DNA of 64,000 nt from Parablautia sp. Marseille-Q6255 (GTDB lineage Bacteria > Bacillota > Clostridia > Lachnospirales > Lachnospiraceae): NCBI RefSeq assembly GCF_951230155.1, contig NZ_CATNVD010000001.1:248001-312000 (forward strand). The letters run 5' to 3'. The translations under genes were made by a program, and so were the position numbers. Below, piece by piece: positions 9,947 to 17,269 of this stretch. The notes beneath the pieces are model-generated. The model was not told where the DNA came from, did no database searches, and saw nothing but the letters and a program-made list of their open reading frames with translations. Position 1 is the first letter of the stretch; every line of letters starts with the position of its first letter.

Positions 9947-10708
9947 TTACCGCAAAAATGTCTTTTCGAGAATCCCCTGCACCAGATAGGTCATCCCATC
10001 GCCCCGGCTGCTTCCGGTAGAAAGCGTCAGAAGCCTGGTGTCCTCCCCCACCACAGTATCTGTACATGCCGCCTCGTCTATCTGTGCATACAGATTGCGC
10101 TGCGACAGGATCTCTTTTATGTATTTATCCATCCCTTCGGGACTGCCACAGTCAAAGCTCTGGAGCAGGTGCCGGCTGTCATACTCGTATGCCGCAAAAA
10201 TACGATAATACCGGATCGCGTCCGGGGTGTACACTGCTATCGTACGATGCGTGTCAAAAAAGCTCTCATCCTCAAATAAGCGCAGGCTGCCAAAGAGCGT
10301 TCCGTCACTGCAGTTATTTCCATACAAAACCGTATGCGCATCCTCGAAATCTGTTCCGTTATACTGGCTCTCACTGCAGACGGAGCCGTCTGCATCCGCT
10401 TCCCCTGTCCACGCATGTGACAGATAATAAGAAACGTCTCCTTCTCTTTGCAGTACCGGCGTATCGATCGTAGTCCCCGGCACTGTGATCCATGCATAGA
10501 TGTCCGGGTTGATCGCCTCTAATTCTTCAAAATCCACAGGGATCTCTCCCAGGTCACTATCCTGCTGGGAAAGATCTGCCTTCTGCCGCATCTCAAGGAA
10601 ACGCTCTGTCCGTTCCTCCTCCAGTGTCCGCTCTCTCCATACAAAGACAGCTGCACCGGCACCGATGACAGCCAGCAGCGCCGCAAGGCACAAAAGGAAT
10701 TTTTTCAT
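9947..10708 (-). CDS. Class B sortase homologue lacking all catalytic residues (pseudoenzyme)
   Basis: 253 residues with an N-terminal membrane anchor (about 4-23) and a sortase B fold signature: INPDIYAWITVPGT, then HTVLYGNN, then LLTLSTG. In active sortases these last two are YGHN/YGHH and TLSTC. Here the His is Asn131, the Cys is Gly232 (codon GGA), and the Arg of the C-terminal strand is Thr240. The open reading frame is intact, so this is not a decayed gene. It starts 10 bases after the LCP gene. Known sortases are transpeptidases; this one can at most bind or scaffold. Family assignment firm, function unknown. Confidence 0.82.
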   Translation of the reverse strand: MKKFLLCLAALLAVIGAGAAVFVWRERTLEEERTERFLEMRQKADLSQQDSDLGEIPVDFEELEAINPDIYAWITVPGTTIDTPVLQREGDVSYYLSHAWTGEADADGSVCSESQYNGTDFEDAHTVLYGNNCSDGTLFGSLRLFEDESFFDTHRTIAVYTPDAIRYYRIFAAYEYDSRHLLQSFDCGSPEGMDKYIKEILSQRNLYAQIDEAACTDTVVGEDTRLLTLSTGSSRGDGMTYLVQGILEKTFLR

Positions 10709-10718
10709 TGCCTCATCC

Positions 10719-11855
10719 TCACCTTTCCTGTACCTCCTGATAAAAAGTTTCGAGAATCAGATCCATCAGCTTCTCTTCGTCTGCATAGAACTCCTCATAC
10801 CTCGCACCCTGTCTTATCTTTCCCTCTACCATCTGAATATCTTCCATATCAAACTGAATAGACGGGAGCAGCGATGCAAGATAAACCGCTTCATTTACAC
10901 CGATACTTGTTGCCATATCTGAGGTAAGCTCCTGATACAAATCTGCCACCAGAAGAGGATCCTTTCGGATCGCGGCGCTGGCTTCCTGTATAAAGGCGTT
11001 CGCATACGTCTTCTGCCGGTTCATACGCGCATTGTTGCTTCCCAGCGCATCTCCACGGTATCTCACATAGCTCTTTGTCTGTTCCGCATTCAGTCGGACC
11101 GTATCTCCTTCGGAGTACGGCTCTCCTGCCAGGATCATATCCTCCGTCAGTGTCACTGCGACGCCTCCTACCGAATCATTGATCTTTCCAAGCGCATCCC
11201 AGTCGATCGCCACATACCCATGGATCGGCAGATGATAAAACAGATTAGAAACTGCATCCTTTACAAGCTCTGCCCCTTCCTGCTTAGAGGTTCCATAAGA
11301 AAATGCCAATGCCAGATGATTTCTGGATTCGCCGACATAATTGCCCTGGCGGTCATACGTCGCAATATCTGTCATCGTATCGCGGGATATGCCGATCAGC
11401 TTCAGACTATGTGCCTTCTGATCCAGCACTGCCAGAAAAATCGCGTCTGCCTGTCCATTTTCGCCCTCGCTGCGCACTTCTTCCCAGCTCTCGCTTCCCT
11501 GATCAACTCCCATACACAGCAGGGTGATGATGTCCTCATTGTATCTGTACTTCTTCCCATTCTTTGATACAAGTCCGCTCTCATCCTGTGCATCCTTCAG
11601 GTCCATCTGCACGGCTCCGGCATATTTCATAAGATCACTTTTTCCTGTACTGCGCAGGATCGTAAAGCCTCCAAAGCCGGCAACCGCGATCACCAGCAGC
11701 ACAACGGCCGTAATAAGAACTGCTTTTCCTGCCCGCCTGCCCGGACTGCTGTGTCGTCTTCTGCGGTGGTGATGACGGTGATGGCTGTGTGAGCAGACAG
11801 TCCGTGAAAGCCTTCTTTTCCGTTTTTTCCTGTAATTATATAGCTGCATCGTCAT
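10719..11855 (-). CDS. LytR-CpsA-Psr (LCP) family phosphotransferase
   Basis: 378 residues. LCP enzymes attach undecaprenyl-linked polysaccharide or teichoic acid to the cell wall. After a cytoplasmic tail and one membrane segment (about 45-68), the LCP core shows ADAIFLAVLD, IGISRDTMTDI, VGGVAVTL, YVRYRGD and ARMNRQKTYA, so the conserved Arg and Asp residues are present. The cytoplasmic tail is unusual: it contains HSHHRHHHRRRRHSS around residues 23-37. The gene sits between the Ig-like exoprotein and the sortase-like gene with 6- to 10-base gaps, consistent with one operon for anchoring the locus polysaccharide. Confidence 0.9.
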   Translation of the reverse strand: MTMQLYNYRKKRKRRLSRTVCSHSHHRHHHRRRRHSSPGRRAGKAVLITAVVLLVIAVAGFGGFTILRSTGKSDLMKYAGAVQMDLKDAQDESGLVSKNGKKYRYNEDIITLLCMGVDQGSESWEEVRSEGENGQADAIFLAVLDQKAHSLKLIGISRDTMTDIATYDRQGNYVGESRNHLALAFSYGTSKQEGAELVKDAVSNLFYHLPIHGYVAIDWDALGKINDSVGGVAVTLTEDMILAGEPYSEGDTVRLNAEQTKSYVRYRGDALGSNNARMNRQKTYANAFIQEASAAIRKDPLLVADLYQELTSDMATSIGVNEAVYLASLLPSIQFDMEDIQMVEGKIRQGARYEEFYADEEKLMDLILETFYQEVQER

Positions 11856-11861
11856 CCATCC

Positions 11862-12527
11862 CTATTCTATCGTCAGTGTCAGCTTTGCCCGGTTAGACAT
11901 ATTGTCATCCCGGTCGACCACAGAATAATACAGCTCATATGTACCAGGTCCGTTGATATCGTGCATGCCTGCGATATGGATCTGATAATAAAGCCAGTCC
12001 GGTCCATCCTCATCATCCGTAATATCCTTTACAAAGGACAACAGGCTGTAGTCCTCTCCGGCTTTTACTGTATAGTGATCTGTCGTCAGATAAATCCTCG
12101 GGTTCTCCGGCGGAAGCTGCGCAAACTCATCCGTCTGTGCCTCGGTCTGCTCGGTCTGACTTTCTGTCTCCGGCTCATAATCCAGCCAGTCCGCCCCATC
12201 TGCCGGCCGATACTCAATCCGGCGTGAAGCCTGTCCGATGTTATTGCTCTTATCCTTTGCATAGTAAATGGCAGTAGCCGAAGTCTGATTTTTCATAGGA
12301 AGTACGGATTCCACTACCACGGAATCTGTCACATCGCCATCTACATCATCCTGCGCTGTGACTCCCTTCAGCAGCAGCTCCATATCGTCTCCCTCCCGGT
12401 ACAGCACCAGCTCATCCGAAAAAGAGATCACCGGAGGCACAGTGTCCTCCTGCGTTCCCATCCAGTAATATAATCCCCCCGCGGCAATACAGCCTGCGAT
12501 CAGCAAAGCCAAGACAACTTTTTTCAT
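11862..12527 (-). CDS. Membrane-anchored exoprotein with two Ig-like domains
   Basis: 221 residues. A hydrophobic N-terminus (3-22) acts as signal anchor. Two beta-sandwich repeats follow: residues about 30-108, beginning TVPPVISFSDE and containing VTAQDDVDGDVTDSV, and about 140-221, containing VKDITDDEDGPDW and ending in NMSNRAKLTLTIE. This is the DUF5011/HYR-like pattern of cell-surface adhesins. A Glu/Thr/Gln linker joins them. The gene lies between CpsD and the LCP gene, a conserved spot that suggests a role in envelope assembly rather than adhesion; that is inference. Confidence 0.75.
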   Translation of the reverse strand: MKKVVLALLIAGCIAAGGLYYWMGTQEDTVPPVISFSDELVLYREGDDMELLLKGVTAQDDVDGDVTDSVVVESVLPMKNQTSATAIYYAKDKSNNIGQASRRIEYRPADGADWLDYEPETESQTEQTEAQTDEFAQLPPENPRIYLTTDHYTVKAGEDYSLLSFVKDITDDEDGPDWLYYQIHIAGMHDINGPGTYELYYSVVDRDDNMSNRAKLTLTIE

Positions 12528-12557
12528 AGGTCATTCCTCTCAGTAGCCTAAGCGCCA

Positions 12558-13295
12558 CTATTTTTTCTTTGTTTCACTGTCCCCATAGTACTTCGTATAT
12601 TTCCCGTATCCGTATTTTTTCCCGTACTTGCCATATTTATTATAGTAATTATAATAATACTTCTGTCCCCGGATATCTACCTTATTGAGCACAACTCCAA
12701 GGATCGGACATCCACCCTTCTCAAGCTGCTCCTTGATCTCCTGGACAAAACGATAGCTGATCGTCTCTGCCTCCACTACGATCACTGCACCGTCGCTGTA
12801 TTTTGCCGCGATCGCCGCGTCAATAACACTGCCAAGCGGCGGACAGTCGATCAGTATATAATCATACGTCTCACGCGCCGCGCCAAGCAGCTTGTGGAAG
12901 GTCTCCCCTGCCAGAAGCTCCGACGGGTTCGGCGGCATCGGCCCGGCCAGTATGACATTCAGCGTATCAATATCTGTATTGCACAGCACATCCTCCAAAG
13001 GAGCCTGTCCCGACAAAAAATGAGAAAGTCCTTTTAAGGTTTCAGGAATCCGGTAATTGCCTGCCATCACGGATTTTCTCAGGTCAGCATCAATCAGCAG
13101 GACATGCTTTCCCGTATTTGCCAGAGACATTGCCAGATAATGCACCACAGTACTCTTTCCCTCATCCGGTGTGCAGCTCGTAAACACGATCACCTTCTTA
13201 TCATCGCCGCAGAACTGCAGATTGGTGCGAAGTGCTTTAAAGGCCTCGTCACATTCATAATTCAACGCATCCGTCTTAATCTCTATCTTTGCCAT
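12558..13295 (-). CDS. Bacterial tyrosine kinase CpsD/CapB type
   Basis: Cytoplasmic autokinase controlling polysaccharide chain length and export, working with the CpsC activator encoded just upstream. Walker A is SCTPDEGKSTVV, Walker A' is VLLIDADLRKS, Walker B is YILIDCPPLG. The C-terminus carries a dense tyrosine cluster (about ten Tyr in the last 35 residues, KYYYNYYNKYGKYGKKYGYG) that is the usual autophosphorylation site. I chose the second Met (13295), 6 bases after GGAG. Its phosphatase CpsB lies two genes upstream. Length, motifs and neighbours all agree. Confidence 0.93.
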   Translation of the reverse strand: MAKIEIKTDALNYECDEAFKALRTNLQFCGDDKKVIVFTSCTPDEGKSTVVHYLAMSLANTGKHVLLIDADLRKSVMAGNYRIPETLKGLSHFLSGQAPLEDVLCNTDIDTLNVILAGPMPPNPSELLAGETFHKLLGAARETYDYILIDCPPLGSVIDAAIAAKYSDGAVIVVEAETISYRFVQEIKEQLEKGGCPILGVVLNKVDIRGQKYYYNYYNKYGKYGKKYGYGKYTKYYGDSETKKK

Positions 13296-13312
13296 CATTT
13301 ACTCCTTTGTCT

Positions 13313-14035
13313 CTACTTCTGCTTCTTCGACTTTTTCCTGTCTGACTCCATGATCGGGATCGAGCCAAGCACGCTGACTCCCAGATACCGTTCCACATCC
13401 TCCGGACGCTTGATCGTATCATTCATCATGTAGCGGATAAAGATGATCGCCATCGCGATCACCATGCCCGCCAGCATACCCATCATTCCGTTCCGTTTAT
13501 AGCTTCCCAGAGTCTGCGCCTGTGGAATGTTTGCCTCCTCCACGACATTGACTGCGCCTGTATCCATGACTTCCTGAATGTGCACTGCCGCCATATCGCG
13601 TACCTGTGTAGCAAGCTTGCTCGCCATATACGGATCCGGATCAGAGACGCTGATCGTCACGATACGTCCTGCATCCGGGAGCGTCACCGCCACTCTTGAC
13701 GCAAGATCCTCTGCGCTCATAGACAGACCCAGCTCTGATACGACGCTCTCCATAACCGTACGGTCCTTAATGAGCTGTGCATAATCATTTGCAAGGGTTG
13801 CACTCAAAGCAAGGTCACTGCTGTTTACAGCAGCCGTATCCTCATTTTTACTTAATATGTACATCTTGGTAGTAGAGGTATACATCGGCGTTGTCGTCGC
13901 CTTTGTATAGATCAGTGCGCAGATCCCCACCAGGATCCCGGCAAACAGGATCAGCCAGAATCTGCTGAGCATCACGCTTAGCAATTCCATCAGATCAATC
14001 TGCTGTGACTCTTTTTCCTGATTCCTTGGTTCCAT
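13313..14035 (-). CDS. CpsC/Wzz-type chain-length determinant and kinase activator
   Basis: 240 residues with two membrane segments, about residues 24-46 and 178-200, flanking an extracellular domain. The start at 14035 has GGAGGAG 6 bases upstream; an in-frame ATG 36 bases further up does not. In Firmicutes this short protein lacks the kinase domain and activates CpsD through its C-terminal cytoplasmic tail, which here is about 40 residues and Lys-rich. Gene order CpsB-CpsC-CpsD is the standard Firmicute arrangement. It regulates chain length of the exported glycan. Confidence 0.92.
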   Translation of the reverse strand: MEPRNQEKESQQIDLMELLSVMLSRFWLILFAGILVGICALIYTKATTTPMYTSTTKMYILSKNEDTAAVNSSDLALSATLANDYAQLIKDRTVMESVVSELGLSMSAEDLASRVAVTLPDAGRIVTISVSDPDPYMASKLATQVRDMAAVHIQEVMDTGAVNVVEEANIPQAQTLGSYKRNGMMGMLAGMVIAMAIIFIRYMMNDTIKRPEDVERYLGVSVLGSIPIMESDRKKSKKQK

Positions 14036-14051
14036 TTTTTCTCCTCCGCAA

Positions 14052-14771
14052 TCAAATATATTCTCCCGCAAGCATTGCCCGCGGATTTTCTGTAAGAAGC
14101 CGCTCCATCTCGCGCTCCCCGAGCTTTTTTCTCAGATACTCCGCGCACGGTCCGATACACGGCATACGCCTGTCTGTATGGTGCGCGTCACTCCCTATCA
14201 AATGTACATATCCTTCTTTGAGCAGTCTGCTGCAAAAATGCTTTGTCGACCATCCGCATTCTCCCAGGATACTTCCCGCATTCATCTGGATATATACGCC
14301 GGAGTCCACCAGGCGCCGGATGAACTTCATATCCCGCAGCGCCCTGTAGCGCTCCGCATGAGCGATCACCGGACGGTATCCGTCGATCAGAAGCTCCCCG
14401 ACGCAGCGCCAGATCGTATCTGCCAGATCACCTGGCATAAACTCAATCAGCACATACTTTGTACCGGCAATACAATAGCTGCTGTCTGACTCAAGCAGCC
14501 TCCCCATCTCATTTTGCCGATAAAGCTCACAACCAAGATACAGCTGCATATCCGGGATATCCTGCGCCATTATCCGGCACAGCCGCGCAAACTGCTCTCT
14601 TACCGTCTGTCTAGAAGTCTCAAAATACCCTCTGCGGTAATGCGGCGTCAGCAGCACGGTCCTGACTCCCTGCCTGTACTCCATTTGAAGCATTGCCACC
14701 GCCTCTCGCATACTCGATGCACCGTCATCCACGCACGGCAGGATGTGGCAGTGTACATCCGCGAAATACAT
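14052..14771 (-). CDS. CpsB/YwqE-type protein-tyrosine phosphatase, PHP domain
   Basis: A manganese-dependent phosphatase that removes phosphate from CpsD. The PHP metal ligands are all visible: DVHCHILP at residues 4-11, LTPHY, LGCELY, IAHAERY and GSDAHHTD. I start at 14771 because AAGGTG lies 6 bases upstream, and because the longer in-frame extension (to 14912) is only the out-of-frame shadow of a 39-bp repeat that belongs to the upstream gene. The gene begins 10 bases after that gene's stop. Standard length of about 240 residues. Confidence 0.92.
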   Translation of the reverse strand: MYFADVHCHILPCVDDGASSMREAVAMLQMEYRQGVRTVLLTPHYRRGYFETSRQTVREQFARLCRIMAQDIPDMQLYLGCELYRQNEMGRLLESDSSYCIAGTKYVLIEFMPGDLADTIWRCVGELLIDGYRPVIAHAERYRALRDMKFIRRLVDSGVYIQMNAGSILGECGWSTKHFCSRLLKEGYVHLIGSDAHHTDRRMPCIGPCAEYLRKKLGEREMERLLTENPRAMLAGEYI

Positions 14772-14781
14772 ACCCATCACC

Positions 14782-16098
14782 TTACTCTGTTGCGACAGCT
14801 TCTGATACTTCTGTCTCTTTGGCGTCTGTTGCGACAGTTTCTGATGCGTCTGTCTCTTTGGCGTCTGTTGCGACAGTTTCTGATGCTCCTGTCCCTTCGG
14901 CGTCTGTTTCATTCAGCTTTCTTGCGATCGCTGCCTCCTGCATATCCAGCTCCTCGATCGCTGCAAGCATCTCCTCCCTGAACGCTGCATACTCCGCAAG
15001 CGCTGTCTCATATGATTCCTCCCGGAGCTGCTCGTACTGCTCATACTCTGAATACGTGAGCACATTAACCTTCCGGTCTGCCTCCAGCTCTTTAAGATAA
15101 TTCAGCAAAGCAGTAAATGAAGTCAGGCTCAGATCATAGTCCACATCCTGTGAAATTTTCACGACCTCATTGATCGAAATCGCCACAGACTGCTGCTTTG
15201 CAACGATCGCATCCAGCTGTTTCTCGATCTGGTCATCTCTTTGCGTATACACCGCGGTATCGATTACTCTGAGATCACCCTGAGATGCTTCATCCTCTGA
15301 CGCCTGCTCTATCACAGGGAAGTCCCCGGTATCGTTCACGGCAGCCATCGTAAAGCCAAGCTGCGCAAGCTGCACGTCCGTCACCTCACCGTACTGCTCC
15401 GGTGTACAGAATACCGTCACCGGCTGATCGTAGCCACTCTCCTGCATCCGTGCAAGCGCCTGCTCCAGCGCCGCAGAAAATCCGGCCGGCTCTGTCTCCG
15501 GCTCATCTTCTGTCTGAACCGCCTCCGTCTGCGCCTGCGTTTGTGCTGCTTCCTCTTCACTTTCCGATTCCTGCTGCGCGTCTTCAAGGATCTCTGTACC
15601 AAACTCTTCGCTGAAGTCCCGATGGTATTCCGTCTCTTCTGTCTCTTCCTGCGGCTCTTCGCCTACAGAAAGCGCGTAATCCCATCCGGAATCCAGCATC
15701 TCCTGCATCATCTCGCTGCTGGAATACTCATCCTTTTTCTCCATCTCCCAGCTGGGCATCCGCCCATTTCGCATAGCAAAGGTACCACGGAAACCGTACT
15801 GATCCATCAGATCAAAGATCGTATCATACAGATCCCGGCTCATATTGTCAAAACCAAGCAGGACACAGGTCCGCCCTTTTTGCTTTTCAGCAAGAGAGGT
15901 CTGCCATTCCCGGTCCTTTTTTTCCCACTCACGCCGCTTTTCATTGATCGGCTCCAGCTGCTTTGCCACTTCGCCGATCTCCTGCTGTCTTTGTGTGGCC
16001 AGTCTTTGCTCTTTTCTCAGAAAGACAAATGCAAATGCAGCCCCCGCAATACAAAGCACGACCAGCAAAGCCGTGATCGCTTTATGTAATCTTCTCAT
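14782..16098 (-). CDS. Membrane-anchored polysaccharide-deacetylase-like protein with lost metal site
   Basis: 438 residues. One membrane segment (about 7-27), a short coiled coil (30-75), then a divergent NodB-like fold: CVLLGFDNMSRDLYDTIFDLMDQYGFRGTFAM. Active NodB enzymes have TFDDG and an HxxxH pair. Here the first becomes GFDNM and no HxxxH is visible after it, so catalysis is doubtful. A long acidic insertion (about 150-210) splits the domain. The C-terminus ends in about three copies of a 13-residue Thr/Ala/Glu repeat. First gene after an internal promoter at 16154-16183 and leader of the cpsBCD-LCP group. Confidence 0.65.
   Translation of the reverse strand: MRRLHKAITALLVVLCIAGAAFAFVFLRKEQRLATQRQQEIGEVAKQLEPINEKRREWEKKDREWQTSLAEKQKGRTCVLLGFDNMSRDLYDTIFDLMDQYGFRGTFAMRNGRMPSWEMEKKDEYSSSEMMQEMLDSGWDYALSVGEEPQEETEETEYHRDFSEEFGTEILEDAQQESESEEEAAQTQAQTEAVQTEDEPETEPAGFSAALEQALARMQESGYDQPVTVFCTPEQYGEVTDVQLAQLGFTMAAVNDTGDFPVIEQASEDEASQGDLRVIDTAVYTQRDDQIEKQLDAIVAKQQSVAISINEVVKISQDVDYDLSLTSFTALLNYLKELEADRKVNVLTYSEYEQYEQLREESYETALAEYAAFREEMLAAIEELDMQEAAIARKLNETDAEGTGASETVATDAKETDASETVATDAKETEVSEAVATE
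14785..14904 (-). repeat. Tandem 39-bp coding repeat, about three copies
   Basis: In-frame repeat encoding the unit ETDASETVATDAK at the C-terminus of the deacetylase-like protein. Copies are nearly identical in DNA, so they are recent or kept alike by recombination. In the next frame they create a false N-terminal extension on the CpsB gene (repeats of KLSQQTPKRQ). Confidence 0.8.
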
Positions 16099-16153
16099 AC
16101 TCTTTCTTCCTTTTCATACTCCTTTTTCCCGGTAAATGATACAAAACATTTAC

Positions 16154-16183
16154 ATTATACAACGATACAAAATACACCGTCAA
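16154..16183 (-). promoter_or_regulatory. Internal promoter for the deacetylase-like/cpsBCD group
   Basis: On the minus strand TTGACG (16178-16183) and TATAAT (16154-16159) are separated by 18 bases. The -35 overlaps the stop codon of the CapF-like gene. It would give the assembly and regulation genes their own transcription, independent of the long upstream polysaccharide operon. Confidence 0.6.
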
Positions 16184-17220
16184 TAGCTTCGCCGCGTTTT
16201 CTTTCCGCCCGGTATATAGGAGCAATACATCCGGTACAGCTTCTTTTCAAAGTTTTCCTTTCCAAGGCTGTCCTCCATCTTTTTCGGATCAGTATCGTGA
16301 AATTTCCGCAGAAGCGCGATAAGCTCCTCTCTCGTTGTCCAGTAAGTCAGAGGCGCTCCGCAGAATTTCCCGTACGGACATGTCTCCTGTCTTTCATCCT
16401 CAAACTCACAGTGATGCGGCCTTCCATCCAGAGCATTCAGCAGCTCCTCCAGCAGATCATCTACAAACACCAGCTCCATCTCTTCCTTGAGCGATCCACC
16501 ATTTGTCTGCTCTTCGTCAGGCTGCGCCGCATCCGTCTGCACCTCACACAATGCACCCTCGCAGATCCAGTCCTCACCTGGCAGTTCCTCACACTCCTGA
16601 TCTTCTCTCACCGGATCATCACTCATCCGCTCTTTTCTATTGTCCTCTTTTCTGCTGTCCTCTTTCCTGTCCTGCTCTTTCAGAAATATATCTTCTATCG
16701 GCAGTCCCTTTGCGATCCGGTCACACAGCGTTGCCACTGTGCCATGTCCTCCCGGCGGTGCGCCCGCCCCAACGATCTGCGGAAAGCGATATACACAGAC
16801 ATCCAGCTTCTTTTCCTTTCCATACAGAAATACCCGATGCTCACAGCCTCGTTTGATCAGTCCGAAGTCTGACTTTTCATAAGGTCCTTCCGTACACGCC
16901 TCCACCGTAGACGCATACATGACAGGCGCTTTACTTTTACATTCCTCCAGGGTATATAAAAGTCTGGTGAGACTCCCATAATTGGCCTCTGTCAGCTCCG
17001 TAAAATTCTCGGCAACATTTGCTCCGGCAAGATGAAACACAAACTCTGCCTGTTTGCAAAATTCTGCAATCTCCTCCGGATCTGTCTCCTTATCACATTC
17101 ATAGATCTCACCGATCCGAAGATAGGGATGCCGGTAATGCCCATTCTCTCTGACATTTTTGAGGGCAGCGACCAGCCTGCTCCCTACAAAGCCCTTCGCG
17201 CCTGTTACCAAAATATTCAT
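16180..17220 (-). CDS. CapF-like SDR protein lacking the catalytic Tyr and the cupin domain
   Basis: 346 residues, aligned without gaps at the N-terminus to the true CapF at 21726-22958 (MNILVTGAKGFVGSRLVAALKN versus the same start there). The SDR dyad Tyr119-Lys123 of CapF is Phe119-Lys123 here (SDFGLIKRG versus SEYGRSKKA). The C-terminal cupin domain is missing, and an acidic, repetitive insertion (about residues 190-250, with RKEDSRKEDNRKER) interrupts the core. Start by ATG at 17220; a TTG 9 bases upstream sits closer to GGAGG and could be used. Probably a pseudoenzyme that binds a nucleotide sugar or partner. Gene order puts it before the assembly genes. Confidence 0.72.
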   Translation of the reverse strand: MNILVTGAKGFVGSRLVAALKNVRENGHYRHPYLRIGEIYECDKETDPEEIAEFCKQAEFVFHLAGANVAENFTELTEANYGSLTRLLYTLEECKSKAPVMYASTVEACTEGPYEKSDFGLIKRGCEHRVFLYGKEKKLDVCVYRFPQIVGAGAPPGGHGTVATLCDRIAKGLPIEDIFLKEQDRKEDSRKEDNRKERMSDDPVREDQECEELPGEDWICEGALCEVQTDAAQPDEEQTNGGSLKEEMELVFVDDLLEELLNALDGRPHHCEFEDERQETCPYGKFCGAPLTYWTTREELIALLRKFHDTDPKKMEDSLGKENFEKKLYRMYCSYIPGGKKTRRSY

Positions 17221-17269
17221 ACGTTCCAACTTCCTCCATTCAAAAATCCCTGTACGCTTTTGTACCCGG

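Noticed and set aside
12475-12480. Run of six C in the Ig-like protein gene as another switch
   Set aside because: The frame is intact and a run of six is within normal range for GGG/GGA glycine codons in this gene.
14772-14912. N-terminal extension of CpsB with repeats of KLSQQTPKRQ
   Set aside because: It is the 39-bp repeat of the upstream gene read in another frame. The PHP domain begins right after 14771, where a ribosome site exists.
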